Under the pieces are notes generated by a model that was given only the letters and a program-made list of their open reading frames with translations, ran no database searches and was not told the origin of the DNA. This document shows, piece by piece, positions 21,547 to 29,293 of a stretch of DNA of 64,000 nt. The DNA comes from Wenzhouxiangella limi. GTDB lineage: Bacteria; Pseudomonadota; Gammaproteobacteria; Xanthomonadales; Wenzhouxiangellaceae. Each line of letters begins with the position of its first letter. Within the stretch, counting starts at the first letter, position 1. The position numbers and the translations under genes were made by a program. The stretch lies in the NCBI RefSeq assembly GCF_010499265.1, contig NZ_JAAGSC010000023.1:124501-188500 (forward strand), in the 5' to 3' direction.

Positions 21547-22899
21547 TCAGCTATTCCAAACTTGCCCCCAATCCAGTAAGACCACCTCACCAGTACCGGT
21601 AGAGGTGTCCGCGCCACCCCCAAGAGAACTGGCACCAACAAATGTAAAAGAGCCGTTTAATCTGAGATCGCCATTCATGATAATTTGCCCACTTAAAACA
21701 GAATTGCCATTCTGCGTCATATCTCCACCAGCAAAAAATCGACCATCAAACGGCGTATCAGGATCGTTCCCTGTGGAACCGTTAAACGTCATATCCCCGC
21801 CAGCGTAAAATACGTTATTAACTTCACCGCCACCACCTTGGCGGATGGCACCGTTATGTTCCATATCACACGTTGCAATGACCGTCATATTCTCAAAGGT
21901 CGAATTACCACCACCCCCACTAATCGATACATTGCCGTTAACAAAGACGACATCACCAGCGGAATAGTTCGACAGATCCAAGGAATATGTAGATGCCGAA
22001 TTACAATTGACGGAGGCAGTGCCGCCGAAATTGTTAATGTCGTTTGAGATTGGGACGGCATCAGCCGAACCAAAAGGATATGGTTCAAACACCCCTTGGT
22101 CATTAATTTCCGTAAACGTGACTTCACCAACTCCTCCAGCAGCCACGTCTGTGTCCACTTCATTGCGCCATGTTTCAATTCGGTCGACAAAATTAGGTGG
22201 AGGAAGCACTAAGCCTGCGTCTTCAATTATTGCGCAGTCTATGCATCTATCTGTATCTCCGTCTGGATCCAGATTGATATTTGTTGTGCCATTCGCAGTA
22301 ACTCGCGAATTAGTCAATATCGTATTGCCGCCCGTTATCCGGACCTCCTCCAAGTTGCCATCGGAATGTATGTACGTGTTTGTTAAATATGCATTGCCGT
22401 TAATTCTAATGGTGCCGTTCGTCCAAATGTCCTTATCGCCACCCAGTGGAATTAATGATGAGTCATAACGCACAATTGCTCTTAACTGAGTCTCTGCAAG
22501 TACATCCTGGCCAGAAAATGACTGACCTCGAACATTAAGGATACATCTGCTATCAACGCTTGAACACGAACTAGCCGGACTTGTGAATGACTGCCATGAG
22601 TCAATTATAAATCTCGAGTTTGGCCCAGCTCCGTAGCTTACAAACGTACTCAAGCTTGGATGCACTGCCCCCCAGTTGGCATCGGGATCAGCTCGCAACC
22701 AGCCGATATGCTCTTGTAAGGCACCTTCCGCTGCCATGCTCGATTCTGCAATCCGCTTCTGATTTCCAGACATGCGCTCCTGCAAACTCGAGCTATTAAG
22801 CATTGCCACGCCAAGCACGGTAAGCACGACTAAAATTATTAGTGCGATAACCAAGGCGACGCCTTTGGACTTTTCAGCTTTAAATTGTTTGACGTTCAT
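21547..22899 (-). CDS. pilX: PilX-like minor pilin with long repetitive beta-solenoid-like C-terminal domain (AT-rich operon)
   Basis: 450 aa, far longer than a usual PilX (~170-200). The N-terminus is a PilX prepilin: KGVALVIALIILVVLTVLG then SSSLQERMSGNQKRIAESSM, lacking Glu5 as PilX proteins do. From residue ~150 the chain is rich in Gly/Asn/Thr with recurring turns (GDMTFNG, GDMTQNGNS, GDLRLNGS), suggesting a right-handed solenoid similar to bactofilin-like domains (my inference). Several cysteines are present (CIDCAII, VNCNSAS). ATG 22899 has AGGA 8 nt upstream. Last gene of the AT-rich minor pilin operon; no pilY1 follows. Confidence 0.85.
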   Translation of the reverse strand: MNVKQFKAEKSKGVALVIALIILVVLTVLGVAMLNSSSLQERMSGNQKRIAESSMAAEGALQEHIGWLRADPDANWGAVHPSLSTFVSYGAGPNSRFIIDSWQSFTSPASSCSSVDSRCILNVRGQSFSGQDVLAETQLRAIVRYDSSLIPLGGDKDIWTNGTIRINGNAYLTNTYIHSDGNLEEVRITGGNTILTNSRVTANGTTNINLDPDGDTDRCIDCAIIEDAGLVLPPPNFVDRIETWRNEVDTDVAAGGVGEVTFTEINDQGVFEPYPFGSADAVPISNDINNFGGTASVNCNSASTYSLDLSNYSAGDVVFVNGNVSISGGGGNSTFENMTVIATCDMEHNGAIRQGGGGEVNNVFYAGGDMTFNGSTGNDPDTPFDGRFFAGGDMTQNGNSVLSGQIIMNGDLRLNGSFTFVGASSLGGGADTSTGTGEVVLLDWGQVWNS

Positions 22900-22951
22900 G
22901 ATGCTGTCCTCGCATATTAATGCCTTTGTTTGGGGTCTTAGTCATAAAGGC

Positions 22952-23545
22952 TCAGAAAACCTCTCGGATTACAGGATTCCGGAACGCTACGACAAATCTG
23001 TAATTGACATCTTGAAATGGATCATCTTCTTGAAATGGATCATCTTCTAGAGCGACGTCAATTGTCAGTCCAATAGGTGTTACCCCGTCCGAAGCAAGGG
23101 TTTGAGTGAACGTGAGGCTTGATATGCCCTCCAGCATCGTACCTACAAGGCCCTGGCCACCATCGCATCGAAGCTGTGTACCCACAAGAGAATAAGTGTT
23201 TGTGGCTATGCCATTTGTTGGTGCTGTGTCTTGTCCCAGACAATTAGTACTTGCTTCATAATTTACTTCTACGGATGTTGATGATGGTAGCGAGAAAAAT
23301 TTTGAAGGCGGGCTGGGCACCAGGGGGAAAGATCCCGTCATCCGTAGTTCCTGAACGAGAAAGTTCGATATAAATCGAAGATTCTCTTGAGCTCGGGCCA
23401 TCTCTTCCGCATCTCTTGCTGAGCTTGCACCGGAGCCAGCTAATAAAATTGCACCACCAATCAGAAACACACTGAGGGTCAGCGAAACCATCAATTCAAC
23501 CAAGCTGAATCCTCTTGGAGCTAAATCTTTTTTTATTGGATTCAT
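22952..23545 (-). CDS. pilW: PilW-like minor pilin (AT-rich operon)
   Basis: 197 aa. Type III prepilin signal RGFSLVELMVSLTLSVFLIGG with Glu5, then the long helix with AQENLRFISNFLVQELRMTG typical of PilW. It is short for the family because little follows the pilin core. Near the C-terminus the sequence EDDPFQ occurs twice in a row, encoded by a perfect 18-bp tandem repeat. It lies 52 bp upstream of pilX and one base downstream of pilV. It is predicted to be an inner-membrane pre-pilin cleaved by PilD and built into the priming complex at the pilus tip. Confidence 0.85.
   Translation of the reverse strand: MNPIKKDLAPRGFSLVELMVSLTLSVFLIGGAILLAGSGASSARDAEEMARAQENLRFISNFLVQELRMTGSFPLVPSPPSKFFSLPSSTSVEVNYEASTNCLGQDTAPTNGIATNTYSLVGTQLRCDGGQGLVGTMLEGISSLTFTQTLASDGVTPIGLTIDVALEDDPFQEDDPFQDVNYRFVVAFRNPVIREVF
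23011..23046 (+). repeat. 18-bp perfect tandem repeat (two copies) in pilW
   Basis: CTTGAAATGGATCATCTT occurs at 23011-23028 and again at 23029-23046. On the coding (minus) strand it duplicates six codons, giving EDDPFQ twice without changing frame. The exactness at DNA level points to a recent slippage duplication. Confidence 0.95.
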
Positions 23546-23546
23546 G

Positions 23547-23972
23547 TCAGGGCGCTACCGGCAGTCTCGTTCTATAAGCAAACTCTTCAGCATCGTCGGC
23601 TAGACCGAAACGGGAGTCTGCCCAGCTGATTTCAATGTCAACGTCTATCCAGCCATTTCCTGTCGCTACTTGACTGATCTCGACATCCAATTGCGGAAGA
23701 TTAGTAAATGACCACTCTGCAAGCACGTCGGACTCAATGTCAGAAAGACTGTAGCTGCCAGTTTCACCGAGTTCCAGCCAGGCACGCTCTTCCGCATCAA
23801 TCGCAATCATGCTGGCGATTGAGCTGAAGTACGCAGAGTGGGATGCTTGTAATGATCTGAGATTCAATCCAGCAAGTCCCGCAAGTCCAATAGCTAGGAC
23901 CAATGCGGCCACCAAAACTTCAATTAAGGTAAGGCCCCGCTGCGTTCTGCAAATTTTCACTTGTGTGTTCAT
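23547..23972 (-). CDS. pilV: PilV-like minor pilin (AT-rich operon)
   Basis: 141 aa. Prepilin signal RGLTLIEVLVAALVLAIGLAGLAGLNLRSL is the PilV hallmark (I-E-V-L-V-A, then G-L-x-G-L). ATG 23972 overlaps the upstream fimT/fimU stop (TAATG); the longer frame begins with TTG and is less likely. Follows the order fimU-pilV-pilW-pilX seen in other type IVa pilus loci. DNA is AT-rich compared with the flanking chromosome. Confidence 0.87.
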   Translation of the reverse strand: MNTQVKICRTQRGLTLIEVLVAALVLAIGLAGLAGLNLRSLQASHSAYFSSIASMIAIDAEERAWLELGETGSYSLSDIESDVLAEWSFTNLPQLDVEISQVATGNGWIDVDIEISWADSRFGLADDAEEFAYRTRLPVAP

Positions 23973-24466
23973 TAGGTTCCCGAGCAACTTTCGAATGTTC
24001 GTCTCACAGATCCACTTATTAAAATGTTGAGCACTGCGCGCTGACGCTGCCCACTGCAGGGCTCGTGCTCAACAGCCAGGGTTACTTCTCCAGAAGACAA
24101 TACGGAGCGGTCATTAAAAATCAGCGGTAGAGAACCACTCTCTGCAGTCAAATCAGTATTCTCAAACGTTACCTGCTTCACAACACAAGCTGGCGAACAA
24201 TCTAAATTTTGTACCTCCACTGTCCAACTGTCCGAACCCGTTGTTTTTATCAGCTGGTATCCATTGACACTTGCACTTGCCTGGCTCCGTGCATAAGCGA
24301 TCAATGAGCTCAACTCATTACTTTGCGCGGTTACGCGATTATTTCTAATAAAGTTTTGTAAGCCCGGAGTTGCTAGTGTAATGAGTATTGAAGCCACAAC
24401 AATGACAACCATAAGCTCAATGAGCGTTATTCCTACTGGAATTTGTTTTAGAAAATTTCGCGCCAT
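23972..24466 (-). CDS. FimT/FimU-like minor pilin (AT-rich operon)
   Basis: 164 aa from ATG 24466, which shares a base with the pilE stop (TGATG). Prepilin motif VGITLIELMVVIVVASILITLATPGLQNFI, then NRVTAQSNELSSLIAYARSQA, the H-type pseudopilin core of FimT/FimU/GspH. It has paired cysteines (LDCSPACVV, EPCSGQ, ESCSGT), probably disulfide-bonded in the periplasm. FimT-type proteins in some Xanthomonadales-related bacteria bind DNA during natural transformation, but nothing here proves that role. Confidence 0.83.
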   Translation of the reverse strand: MARNFLKQIPVGITLIELMVVIVVASILITLATPGLQNFIRNNRVTAQSNELSSLIAYARSQASASVNGYQLIKTTGSDSWTVEVQNLDCSPACVVKQVTFENTDLTAESGSLPLIFNDRSVLSSGEVTLAVEHEPCSGQRQRAVLNILISGSVRRTFESCSGT

Positions 24467-24855
24467 CACGAACCCCAGCATCTGTCGTTATCACTACCGG
24501 CGTCGCGTTCACCGTCTTGTTTGAGCGTGAATGTTCCGCACGGGTCGTCTGACTGTGAACCTTGTGGAACCGCCTGAAGGGTATAGGTCGTCGCGGTGGG
24601 GCCAGCCGCGAAGGAAATCGTGTAAAAACCATCGTCGGTAGGGCCCGTCACAGTCGGGCAGTCGTTGTACACATTTTTACGGGTGAAACAACGTTCAAGC
24701 ACTTGGGCAGCATTAAGCAAGGACGATTGCGCATCCGCCCGCCGCGTCTTCTGCACCTGATTTTGATAAGAAGGAATCGCAATCGCGGCCAAGATGGCGA
24801 TCACGGCCACCACGATCATCAATTCAATCAGCGTAAATCCACGAACTTTCATCAT
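24466..24855 (-). CDS. pilE: PilE-like minor pilin (first gene of the AT-rich operon)
   Basis: 129 aa. Textbook type IVa prepilin: RGFTLIELMIVVAVIAILAAIAIPSYQNQ with Gly-1, Phe+1 and Glu+5, then RRADAQSSLLNAAQVLERCF and a short C-terminal disulfide region, all PilE-like. I start at ATG 24855 (MMKVRG); the longer frame begins at TTG. In most loci pilE is last, after pilY1; here a pilE stands first, ahead of fimT/U, and its composition is intermediate between the AT-rich genes and the chromosome. Confidence 0.88.
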   Translation of the reverse strand: MMKVRGFTLIELMIVVAVIAILAAIAIPSYQNQVQKTRRADAQSSLLNAAQVLERCFTRKNVYNDCPTVTGPTDDGFYTISFAAGPTATTYTLQAVPQGSQSDDPCGTFTLKQDGERDAGSDNDRCWGS

Positions 24856-25110
24856 TTTGGCCTTCAATTGCGGGATGTCAGGCTCTGATTATGGCCCAAC
24901 AGCCGGCCCGGCACCATTGGCCGGGCGGAACGGAAACCTGCAATTTGAGGATACGCCCGCGCCCCTGCTAATCCAAGCGCGGGCCGACGGGCGGGGTTGT
25001 TTGGTGGACAGGCGGTCATGGCGGCACTCCTCAGGGGGAGTTTCCGCAAGGTCGGCCATTGGGGGCGTCAGCTAAAGCGCGCCATAGATGACACCCGTGG
25101 CACCGGTGTC
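24856..25110. other. intergenic region between the two minor-pilin operons
   Basis: 255 bp without a credible gene. It must carry the promoter of the pilE-first operon, but I see no sigma-54 -24/-12 pair. A 6-bp stem (GACACC at 25090-25095 with GGTGTC at 25105-25110) just past the upstream pilX stop could slow transcription. Confidence 0.5.
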
Positions 25111-26352
25111 CTAATGGATTTCCTGCCAGCGGGTCATAGCTAGAGCGCTGACAGGGCCAGGCGCTTCCGGCAAGGGAAGAATGTTGGAAAAACTATCGCT
25201 TTGTTCATAGGTGAAATTGCCCGGTAGACGGATGTTGCCGCCGGCAACTATTGAACCGCCAAGGCTCCCTCGGCCATTCTGGCGAACATTGCCCTCTGCC
25301 CAGAAAACACCATACATGTCACTTCGGCCGTTCAACGTGATATTTCCACCCGAGATCAAGGCAACCGAAAGTTCATTATTTGCTCCCAAGTAAGACCTAC
25401 CACGGTGGGTGATGTCACCGGAGGCCATGAAAGTTACATTTGACAATCCCTGTTGTTTGGGGAGGGTCAGATCGCCGTCACAAAAGTAAATAACGCCGCC
25501 GCCATCACCATCGTCTGGGAGGTCATCAGTTTCGCAGGTCTCAATAACGTTGCCGTCGCCTTTGGTTTCGTCAATAAACTCGGCTGCCGACGGAACATCT
25601 ATCTCTTGCGCATTTGATTGGATTCGTGGGGAACTTGATGGGTCATTGGGGTCATGAGGTGTACTTCCTCCAAAATCCACTTCGCCCTGGGCCGTAATGG
25701 TATTTTCAATAGTTACTGGGTCACCGTTCTCATCAATCCCCTGGCGATCCTTAAGCTCACTGTTACCGGAAGTATTCGTAAAATTTCCGTTGGCATGAAT
25801 GCTACCTTGAAAGGTCGCTTTCCCGTTGGTGGTGATGTTTTCGTTGGCCAGCATGCCCTTAAAGAAAGCCGGGTTGATCTGCATGCCACCGGACTGCGGC
25901 CGTTCGAATTCCACCGCCAGCGCGGTCTGGGCCAGCACCTCATTGCCGGTGAGTGAAACGCCGCGGACAGTGACGGTTACATCGTCGTCGGTCCACGACA
26001 GGGCCGGATCGATCCAGAAATAACCGCTGGCGCCAACGTTCGGGGTCGGGTTCTGTGGCAGGCTGGCCGGCAAGGCATTCGTCCAACCAGTGCGCCAATC
26101 GTCGTCGGTCCAGTCCAGCGTTCCGTCTGCAAATTCCTGCTGCAGCCAATCCCAGAACTGCGCACCACCGGCCTCGGCAGCCATAAAGGAGATGGCCTTG
26201 TTGTTGGTGTTGGCGGTCATCCGTTCCTGCATCAGGCCGGCATTCATGCCGGTTATACCGACCAGGGTCGCGATGAACAACAGTATCAGGATGATGGCAA
26301 GTGCGACGCCCTGTTGCCTGTTTTGAAACGATGGATTGGTCATGCGCGTCAT
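25111..26352 (-). CDS. pilX: PilX-like minor pilin with repetitive beta-solenoid-like C-terminal domain (GC-rich operon)
   Basis: 413 aa. N-terminus QGVALAIILILLFIATLVG then NAGLMQERMTANTNNKAISF is the PilX prepilin pattern. The C-terminal ~250 residues repeat a G-[ND]-[IV]-x-x-[NR]-G theme: GDITHRGRS, GNITLNGRS, GNVRQNGRG, GNIRLPGN. This parallels the PilX at 21547-22899 (compare FWAEGNVRQNG with FFAGGDMTQNG), so the two are divergent paralogues with the same unusual fusion. ATG 26352 overlaps the pilW stop (ATGA). As in the other operon no pilY1 follows. Confidence 0.86.
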   Translation of the reverse strand: MTRMTNPSFQNRQQGVALAIILILLFIATLVGITGMNAGLMQERMTANTNNKAISFMAAEAGGAQFWDWLQQEFADGTLDWTDDDWRTGWTNALPASLPQNPTPNVGASGYFWIDPALSWTDDDVTVTVRGVSLTGNEVLAQTALAVEFERPQSGGMQINPAFFKGMLANENITTNGKATFQGSIHANGNFTNTSGNSELKDRQGIDENGDPVTIENTITAQGEVDFGGSTPHDPNDPSSSPRIQSNAQEIDVPSAAEFIDETKGDGNVIETCETDDLPDDGDGGGVIYFCDGDLTLPKQQGLSNVTFMASGDITHRGRSYLGANNELSVALISGGNITLNGRSDMYGVFWAEGNVRQNGRGSLGGSIVAGGNIRLPGNFTYEQSDSFSNILPLPEAPGPVSALAMTRWQEIH

Positions 26353-27398
26353 TGGCAGACTCCCGCAGAGATAGAAAATGAGGTATTGTTTTTGATATTG
26401 CCGCCGGGTTCGTTAGCGTCGCAACAGTTGTTTGAGCATGACTCCGCGTTGCTCGGATCAGATATCAGGGTCGAGCCTTTGTTTTTGAACAAACATTGGC
26501 AGGTCCCAGGATCCGGTGAACCGCTGGCTGAATCGCCATCGTCGTCGTTGTTACCATCAGTACCCCCGTCGCCATCGCCGTCATCTTCGTTGGTTCCATC
26601 GTCATTTCCGTCGTCGTCGGTGCCACCAGTGTCATCGGTTTGATCGTTGGCATCCGACCCATCATTCTCGTCATTACTATCGTTGCCTGCGCCTTCGCTG
26701 CCGTTGGTGCCGCTCCCGCCACCCGGCGACCCGCCCGCCCCGCCAATGCCCGAGGCTTCTTCCAGAACAGGCATCCGCATGGTCGCTGAGAAACGGCCCA
26801 CGCGGCCGTGACTCTGCCCAGAGCGATCCAGCATCGCCAGGCTGACGTTGACGCTGCGCACGTCGTCCCAGTCGGTGACTGAAGCGGGAACTTTCCACTG
26901 GTCGTTGTCTGCCCAGTACTGATCGCTGGCCTGGCCGAACAGCACGACCGAATTGCTTGCATCCAGTCCACCGACGATGGTTTCGGTGAGGGTGCCATCG
27001 GCGTTGGCGGCCGAGCAGCGCAAGTTGCCATCAACGATGCTGAAGGTGTTGGTCGTCTCAATGGTGATCTCACGTCCCAGGCAGTCCTTGTAGCCATTTT
27101 CACCTTCCGGCCTGATGACCACCTTCAGCCACTCACCGCTTGCCGGGGTTTCAATCTCATCTCCCTGCCGAACCACCCGCTTGATGGTGTGCGAGGCAAA
27201 CCGAAACGCCTCCTGGGCGTTGTTCAGGTCGGCCTGGGCGCGGGAGGTCTGCTGGTTGGCGGCAAAAACGCCAATGATGGCACTGATCACGATCAGGCTC
27301 AGGGCCATGGCCACCATCAACTCGACCAGGCTGAAGCCTTGATTTCGGTTTGCAGGGCGGGGGAATCTGGAGCTCATGCGGTCAGTCTCCTTGTTCAT
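26349..27398 (-). CDS. pilW: PilW-like minor pilin with Asp/Gly-rich linker and Cys-rich tail (GC-rich operon)
   Basis: 349 aa. Prepilin NQGFSLVELMVAMALSLIVISAIIG, then NNAQEAFRFASHTIKRVVRQ of PilW. After a conventional pilin head (to ~residue 225) there is a ~75-residue stretch almost wholly of D, G, N, T, S and E with D-x-D-G-x-type spacing reminiscent of thrombospondin type 3 calcium-binding repeats. A small tail with six cysteines (TCQCLF, CSNNCCD, GVCQ) closes the protein. It overlaps pilV and pilX by ATGA. The linker is absent from the paralogue in the AT-rich operon. Confidence 0.87.
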   Translation of the reverse strand: MNKETDRMSSRFPRPANRNQGFSLVELMVAMALSLIVISAIIGVFAANQQTSRAQADLNNAQEAFRFASHTIKRVVRQGDEIETPASGEWLKVVIRPEGENGYKDCLGREITIETTNTFSIVDGNLRCSAANADGTLTETIVGGLDASNSVVLFGQASDQYWADNDQWKVPASVTDWDDVRSVNVSLAMLDRSGQSHGRVGRFSATMRMPVLEEASGIGGAGGSPGGGSGTNGSEGAGNDSNDENDGSDANDQTDDTGGTDDDGNDDGTNEDDGDGDGGTDGNNDDDGDSASGSPDPGTCQCLFKNKGSTLISDPSNAESCSNNCCDANEPGGNIKNNTSFSISAGVCQ

Positions 27399-27877
27399 GT
27401 CGAGCAGTCGACCCGGGGCAGACGGAAGTTGTGGACGAACTCGATGGTCGCGGGCTCTCCGTCGCGGGCCGTGCGCTCGTTCCAGCGGATGGTCAGTTCA
27501 ATGACGGTACCCACCGAGTCGGCGGCGTCCTGGTAATCCAGGGCCGGGCTGGACCAGCCGGTCCCGGCCAGCGTGCCTTGTTGCTGCGCCTCCCAGGCAG
27601 CCTTGATGGTGTCGGCCTCGGCCTCGACAAAATCGCCATCGTCGTCATACAGGTCGCAGAGTCCGGCCCACATGCGCTCGACCAGGTCATTGGCCTGCAT
27701 CACGGCCACCGAGCGTTCGTAGCTGGCCTGGCTGCCCTGCAGACCGGTCAGGTTGAGCGCGGCCAGGCCCAGAAGACCGAACGACAAGATCAACACTGCG
27801 ACCAGAATCTCGATCAGGGTGAAGCCGGCAGCCCGACTTGAAGACGTGCGGTTGGGACGAGGACGAATCACGGGCAT
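27395..27877 (-). CDS. pilV: PilV-like minor pilin (GC-rich operon)
   Basis: 160 aa. AAGFTLIEILVAVLILSFGLLGLAALNLTGLQ is a PilV-type prepilin signal and helix, followed by ERSVAVMQANDLVERMWAGL. A short basic N-terminal leader precedes the cleavage site. It overlaps the fimU end by 10 bp and pilW by 4 bp, so the four genes are a single translationally coupled operon. Confidence 0.9.
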   Translation of the reverse strand: MPVIRPRPNRTSSSRAAGFTLIEILVAVLILSFGLLGLAALNLTGLQGSQASYERSVAVMQANDLVERMWAGLCDLYDDDGDFVEAEADTIKAAWEAQQQGTLAGTGWSSPALDYQDAADSVGTVIELTIRWNERTARDGEPATIEFVHNFRLPRVDCST

Positions 27878-28374
27878 GTCTCGTCTCCATCGATAATTCG
27901 GGCGTTGCCGGCCAGCGACATGCAGACCGTGCGCTCAGCCGATGCCACCTGGATATCAAAATCGATAATGGTCTGGCCCTCCAGGGTGCCGGTATTGGAA
28001 AACACCCATTCCTCAGCGCCGTCGATGTCGATCGAGGAACCCGGCGATGCCTGGGCGCGCAGAATTTCGGGGTTTCCGGATCCGTCCTCGCCCAGAACGA
28101 TCCAACCGCCTTCCCACTGACCACCGCTTGTACAATCGGTCGCGCCGGGACAAACGGTAATGTCCTGGCCGTTGGCGATGGCCGCGCTGCGGGCAAACTG
28201 CAGGCTGGCCAGCAAATCGTTGGCGGTGCTGGTGGCCCGGTTCTGCGCCACCAGCGCCTGGAAACCTGGGATACCAATGCTGGCCAGGATGGCAAGCACG
28301 GCCACCGTCACCATCAGCTCGACCAGCGTCAGGCCGCGTTGCGTGCGATAGCTTGTCGTCTTGTGCAAAGGCAT
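27868..28374 (-). CDS. fimU: FimU/FimT-like minor pilin (first gene of the GC-rich operon)
   Basis: 168 aa from ATG 28374. QRGLTLVELMVTVAVLAILASIGIPGFQALV then ATSTANDLLASLQFARSAAI is the GspH/FimU core. VCPGATDC and VCMSLAGN with DETC provide disulfide cysteines. The longer frame starts at TTG 28416 and would overlap the sigma-54-like promoter, so it is rejected. FimU links the minor-pilin tip complex to the major pilin in type IVa pili. Confidence 0.88.
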   Translation of the reverse strand: MPLHKTTSYRTQRGLTLVELMVTVAVLAILASIGIPGFQALVAQNRATSTANDLLASLQFARSAAIANGQDITVCPGATDCTSGGQWEGGWIVLGEDGSGNPEILRAQASPGSSIDIDGAEEWVFSNTGTLEGQTIIDFDIQVASAERTVCMSLAGNARIIDGDETCP

Positions 28375-28411
28375 TGTCAGTCGCGATGAAATCCGGTCCT
28401 GCAGTCCCAAA

Positions 28412-28427
28412 TGCAACTAAAATGCCA
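28412..28427 (-). promoter_or_regulatory. sigma-54 (RpoN) type -24/-12 promoter of the GC-rich minor-pilin operon
   Basis: On the minus strand TGGCAT (28427-28422), a 5-nt spacer, then TTGCA (28416-28412), against the RpoN consensus TGGCAC-N5-TTGCA: a single mismatch. Transcription from it would start near 28400, giving a leader of about 26 nt before the fimU ATG. RpoN with PilR drives pilin genes in Pseudomonas and Xanthomonas. Confidence 0.7.
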
Positions 28428-28709
28428 AACTTTAGAACGTGGCCGTAAAAAACCACGCCAGACTTGCTGGAATGGCCCTTAACTAACTGTCTAAACAACA
28501 GAACTTTTTTTCGAAGAGACTTTTTGGAAAAATCTGCCTGTTCTGGGCTCATGACGCAACCGCGCGGTGCAAATTGACCAACAGGGTCAGCGTTTGTCGC
28601 GGAGCGGGAGCCCGGAGGGCGGGCGATTTGGAGGCGGACGAGGAACGGAAAATATCCGCTGCACCATGAAATACGGAAAACGCCCTTCAAAATTTCATGG
28701 GCGCGGTCG
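28428..28709. other. non-coding region upstream of the minor-pilin promoter
   Basis: 282 bp with A/T tracts near 28440-28530, the expected place for enhancer (PilR-like) and bending-protein sites. A minus-strand reading frame crosses it, but its downstream half is the shifted frame of fimU and no family is recognisable. I see no gene here. Confidence 0.5.
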
Positions 28710-28814
28710 GCTTACTTGCCGCCGTAGCGCTTCTTGAACTTGTCGACGCGGCCGCCGGCGTCCATGATCTTGTGCTTGCCGGTGTAGAAGGGGTGGGACT
28801 TGCTGGAGACTTCC
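28710..28814 (-). pseudogene. displaced 3' fragment of rpmE2 (ribosomal protein L31 type B)
   Basis: 105 bp nearly identical to the 3' end of the intact rpmE2 gene (29808-29909), in the same orientation, differing by one 3-bp insertion near the stop (one extra glycine before the terminal lysine) and a C/T change. The 5' part of the gene is missing. It forms the left arm of a direct repeat around the Xre/RES toxin-antitoxin genes. Confidence 0.9.
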
Positions 28815-28924
28815 GAAGTCGCGTTGCTGATCAGGCTCCTCACGCTGCGTGGTCTTTAAAACGCTTGCAGATCTTCCATATGCCGCATAAAATGCCCTGG
28901 TAATAGGTCAACCTGTGAGCACTT

Positions 28925-29293
28925 ATGCAACCAACAGCCAATTTTCTGGCCAAGGGCTATGGTCGTGACGGGATGATCGCGGTTGACGAACTGGTCGAGT
29001 ACCTGCACGTCAACAAGACCGAGCTGGCGGCGGCCGCGGGCCTTCCCCGAGATGCGGTCTCGAAAAAGTCCCGACTCGCCTCTCTGCGGACTCAACGCCG
29101 ACTTGGCGAAATCGTCGAAATCATCAACCGTGTCATTCCCTGGACGGGCACGGTGCAGGCGGCATTCGCCTGGTACCGCTCCCAGCCCCTGCCCTCGTTC
29201 GGAGGCCTGACGGCCGAGGACCTGGTCAAGGCCGGCCGTGGAGAGGCCGTTCGTGCCTACCTGTCGCGAGTTGCCGTCGGTGGCTATACCTGA
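28925..29293 (+). CDS. Xre/MbcA/ParS-family antitoxin of a RES-Xre toxin-antitoxin system
   Basis: 122 aa. An N-terminal helix-turn-helix-like region (LHVNKTELAAAAGLPRDAVS) is followed by the ParS/MbcA toxin-binding domain (LGEIVEIINRVIPWTGTVQ, AFAWYRSQPLPSFGGLTAEDLV). Such antitoxins neutralise RES toxins and repress their own promoter. The start at ATG 28925 could instead be the ATG at 28973. Upstream, 28815-28924 has a TTGCAG and CATAAA pair usable as a promoter. The toxin gene overlaps its end. Confidence 0.85.
   Translation: MQPTANFLAKGYGRDGMIAVDELVEYLHVNKTELAAAAGLPRDAVSKKSRLASLRTQRRLGEIVEIINRVIPWTGTVQAAFAWYRSQPLPSFGGLTAEDLVKAGRGEAVRAYLSRVAVGGYT

Noticed and set aside
26516-26845. His/Arg-rich plus-strand ORF opposite pilW
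   Set aside because: Generated by the repetitive Asp/Gly codons of the pilW linker read on the other strand.
28013-28690. 225-aa minus-strand ORF upstream of fimU
   Set aside because: Its second half is the shifted frame of fimU and the first half crosses a sigma-54 promoter and non-coding DNA; no recognisable domain.
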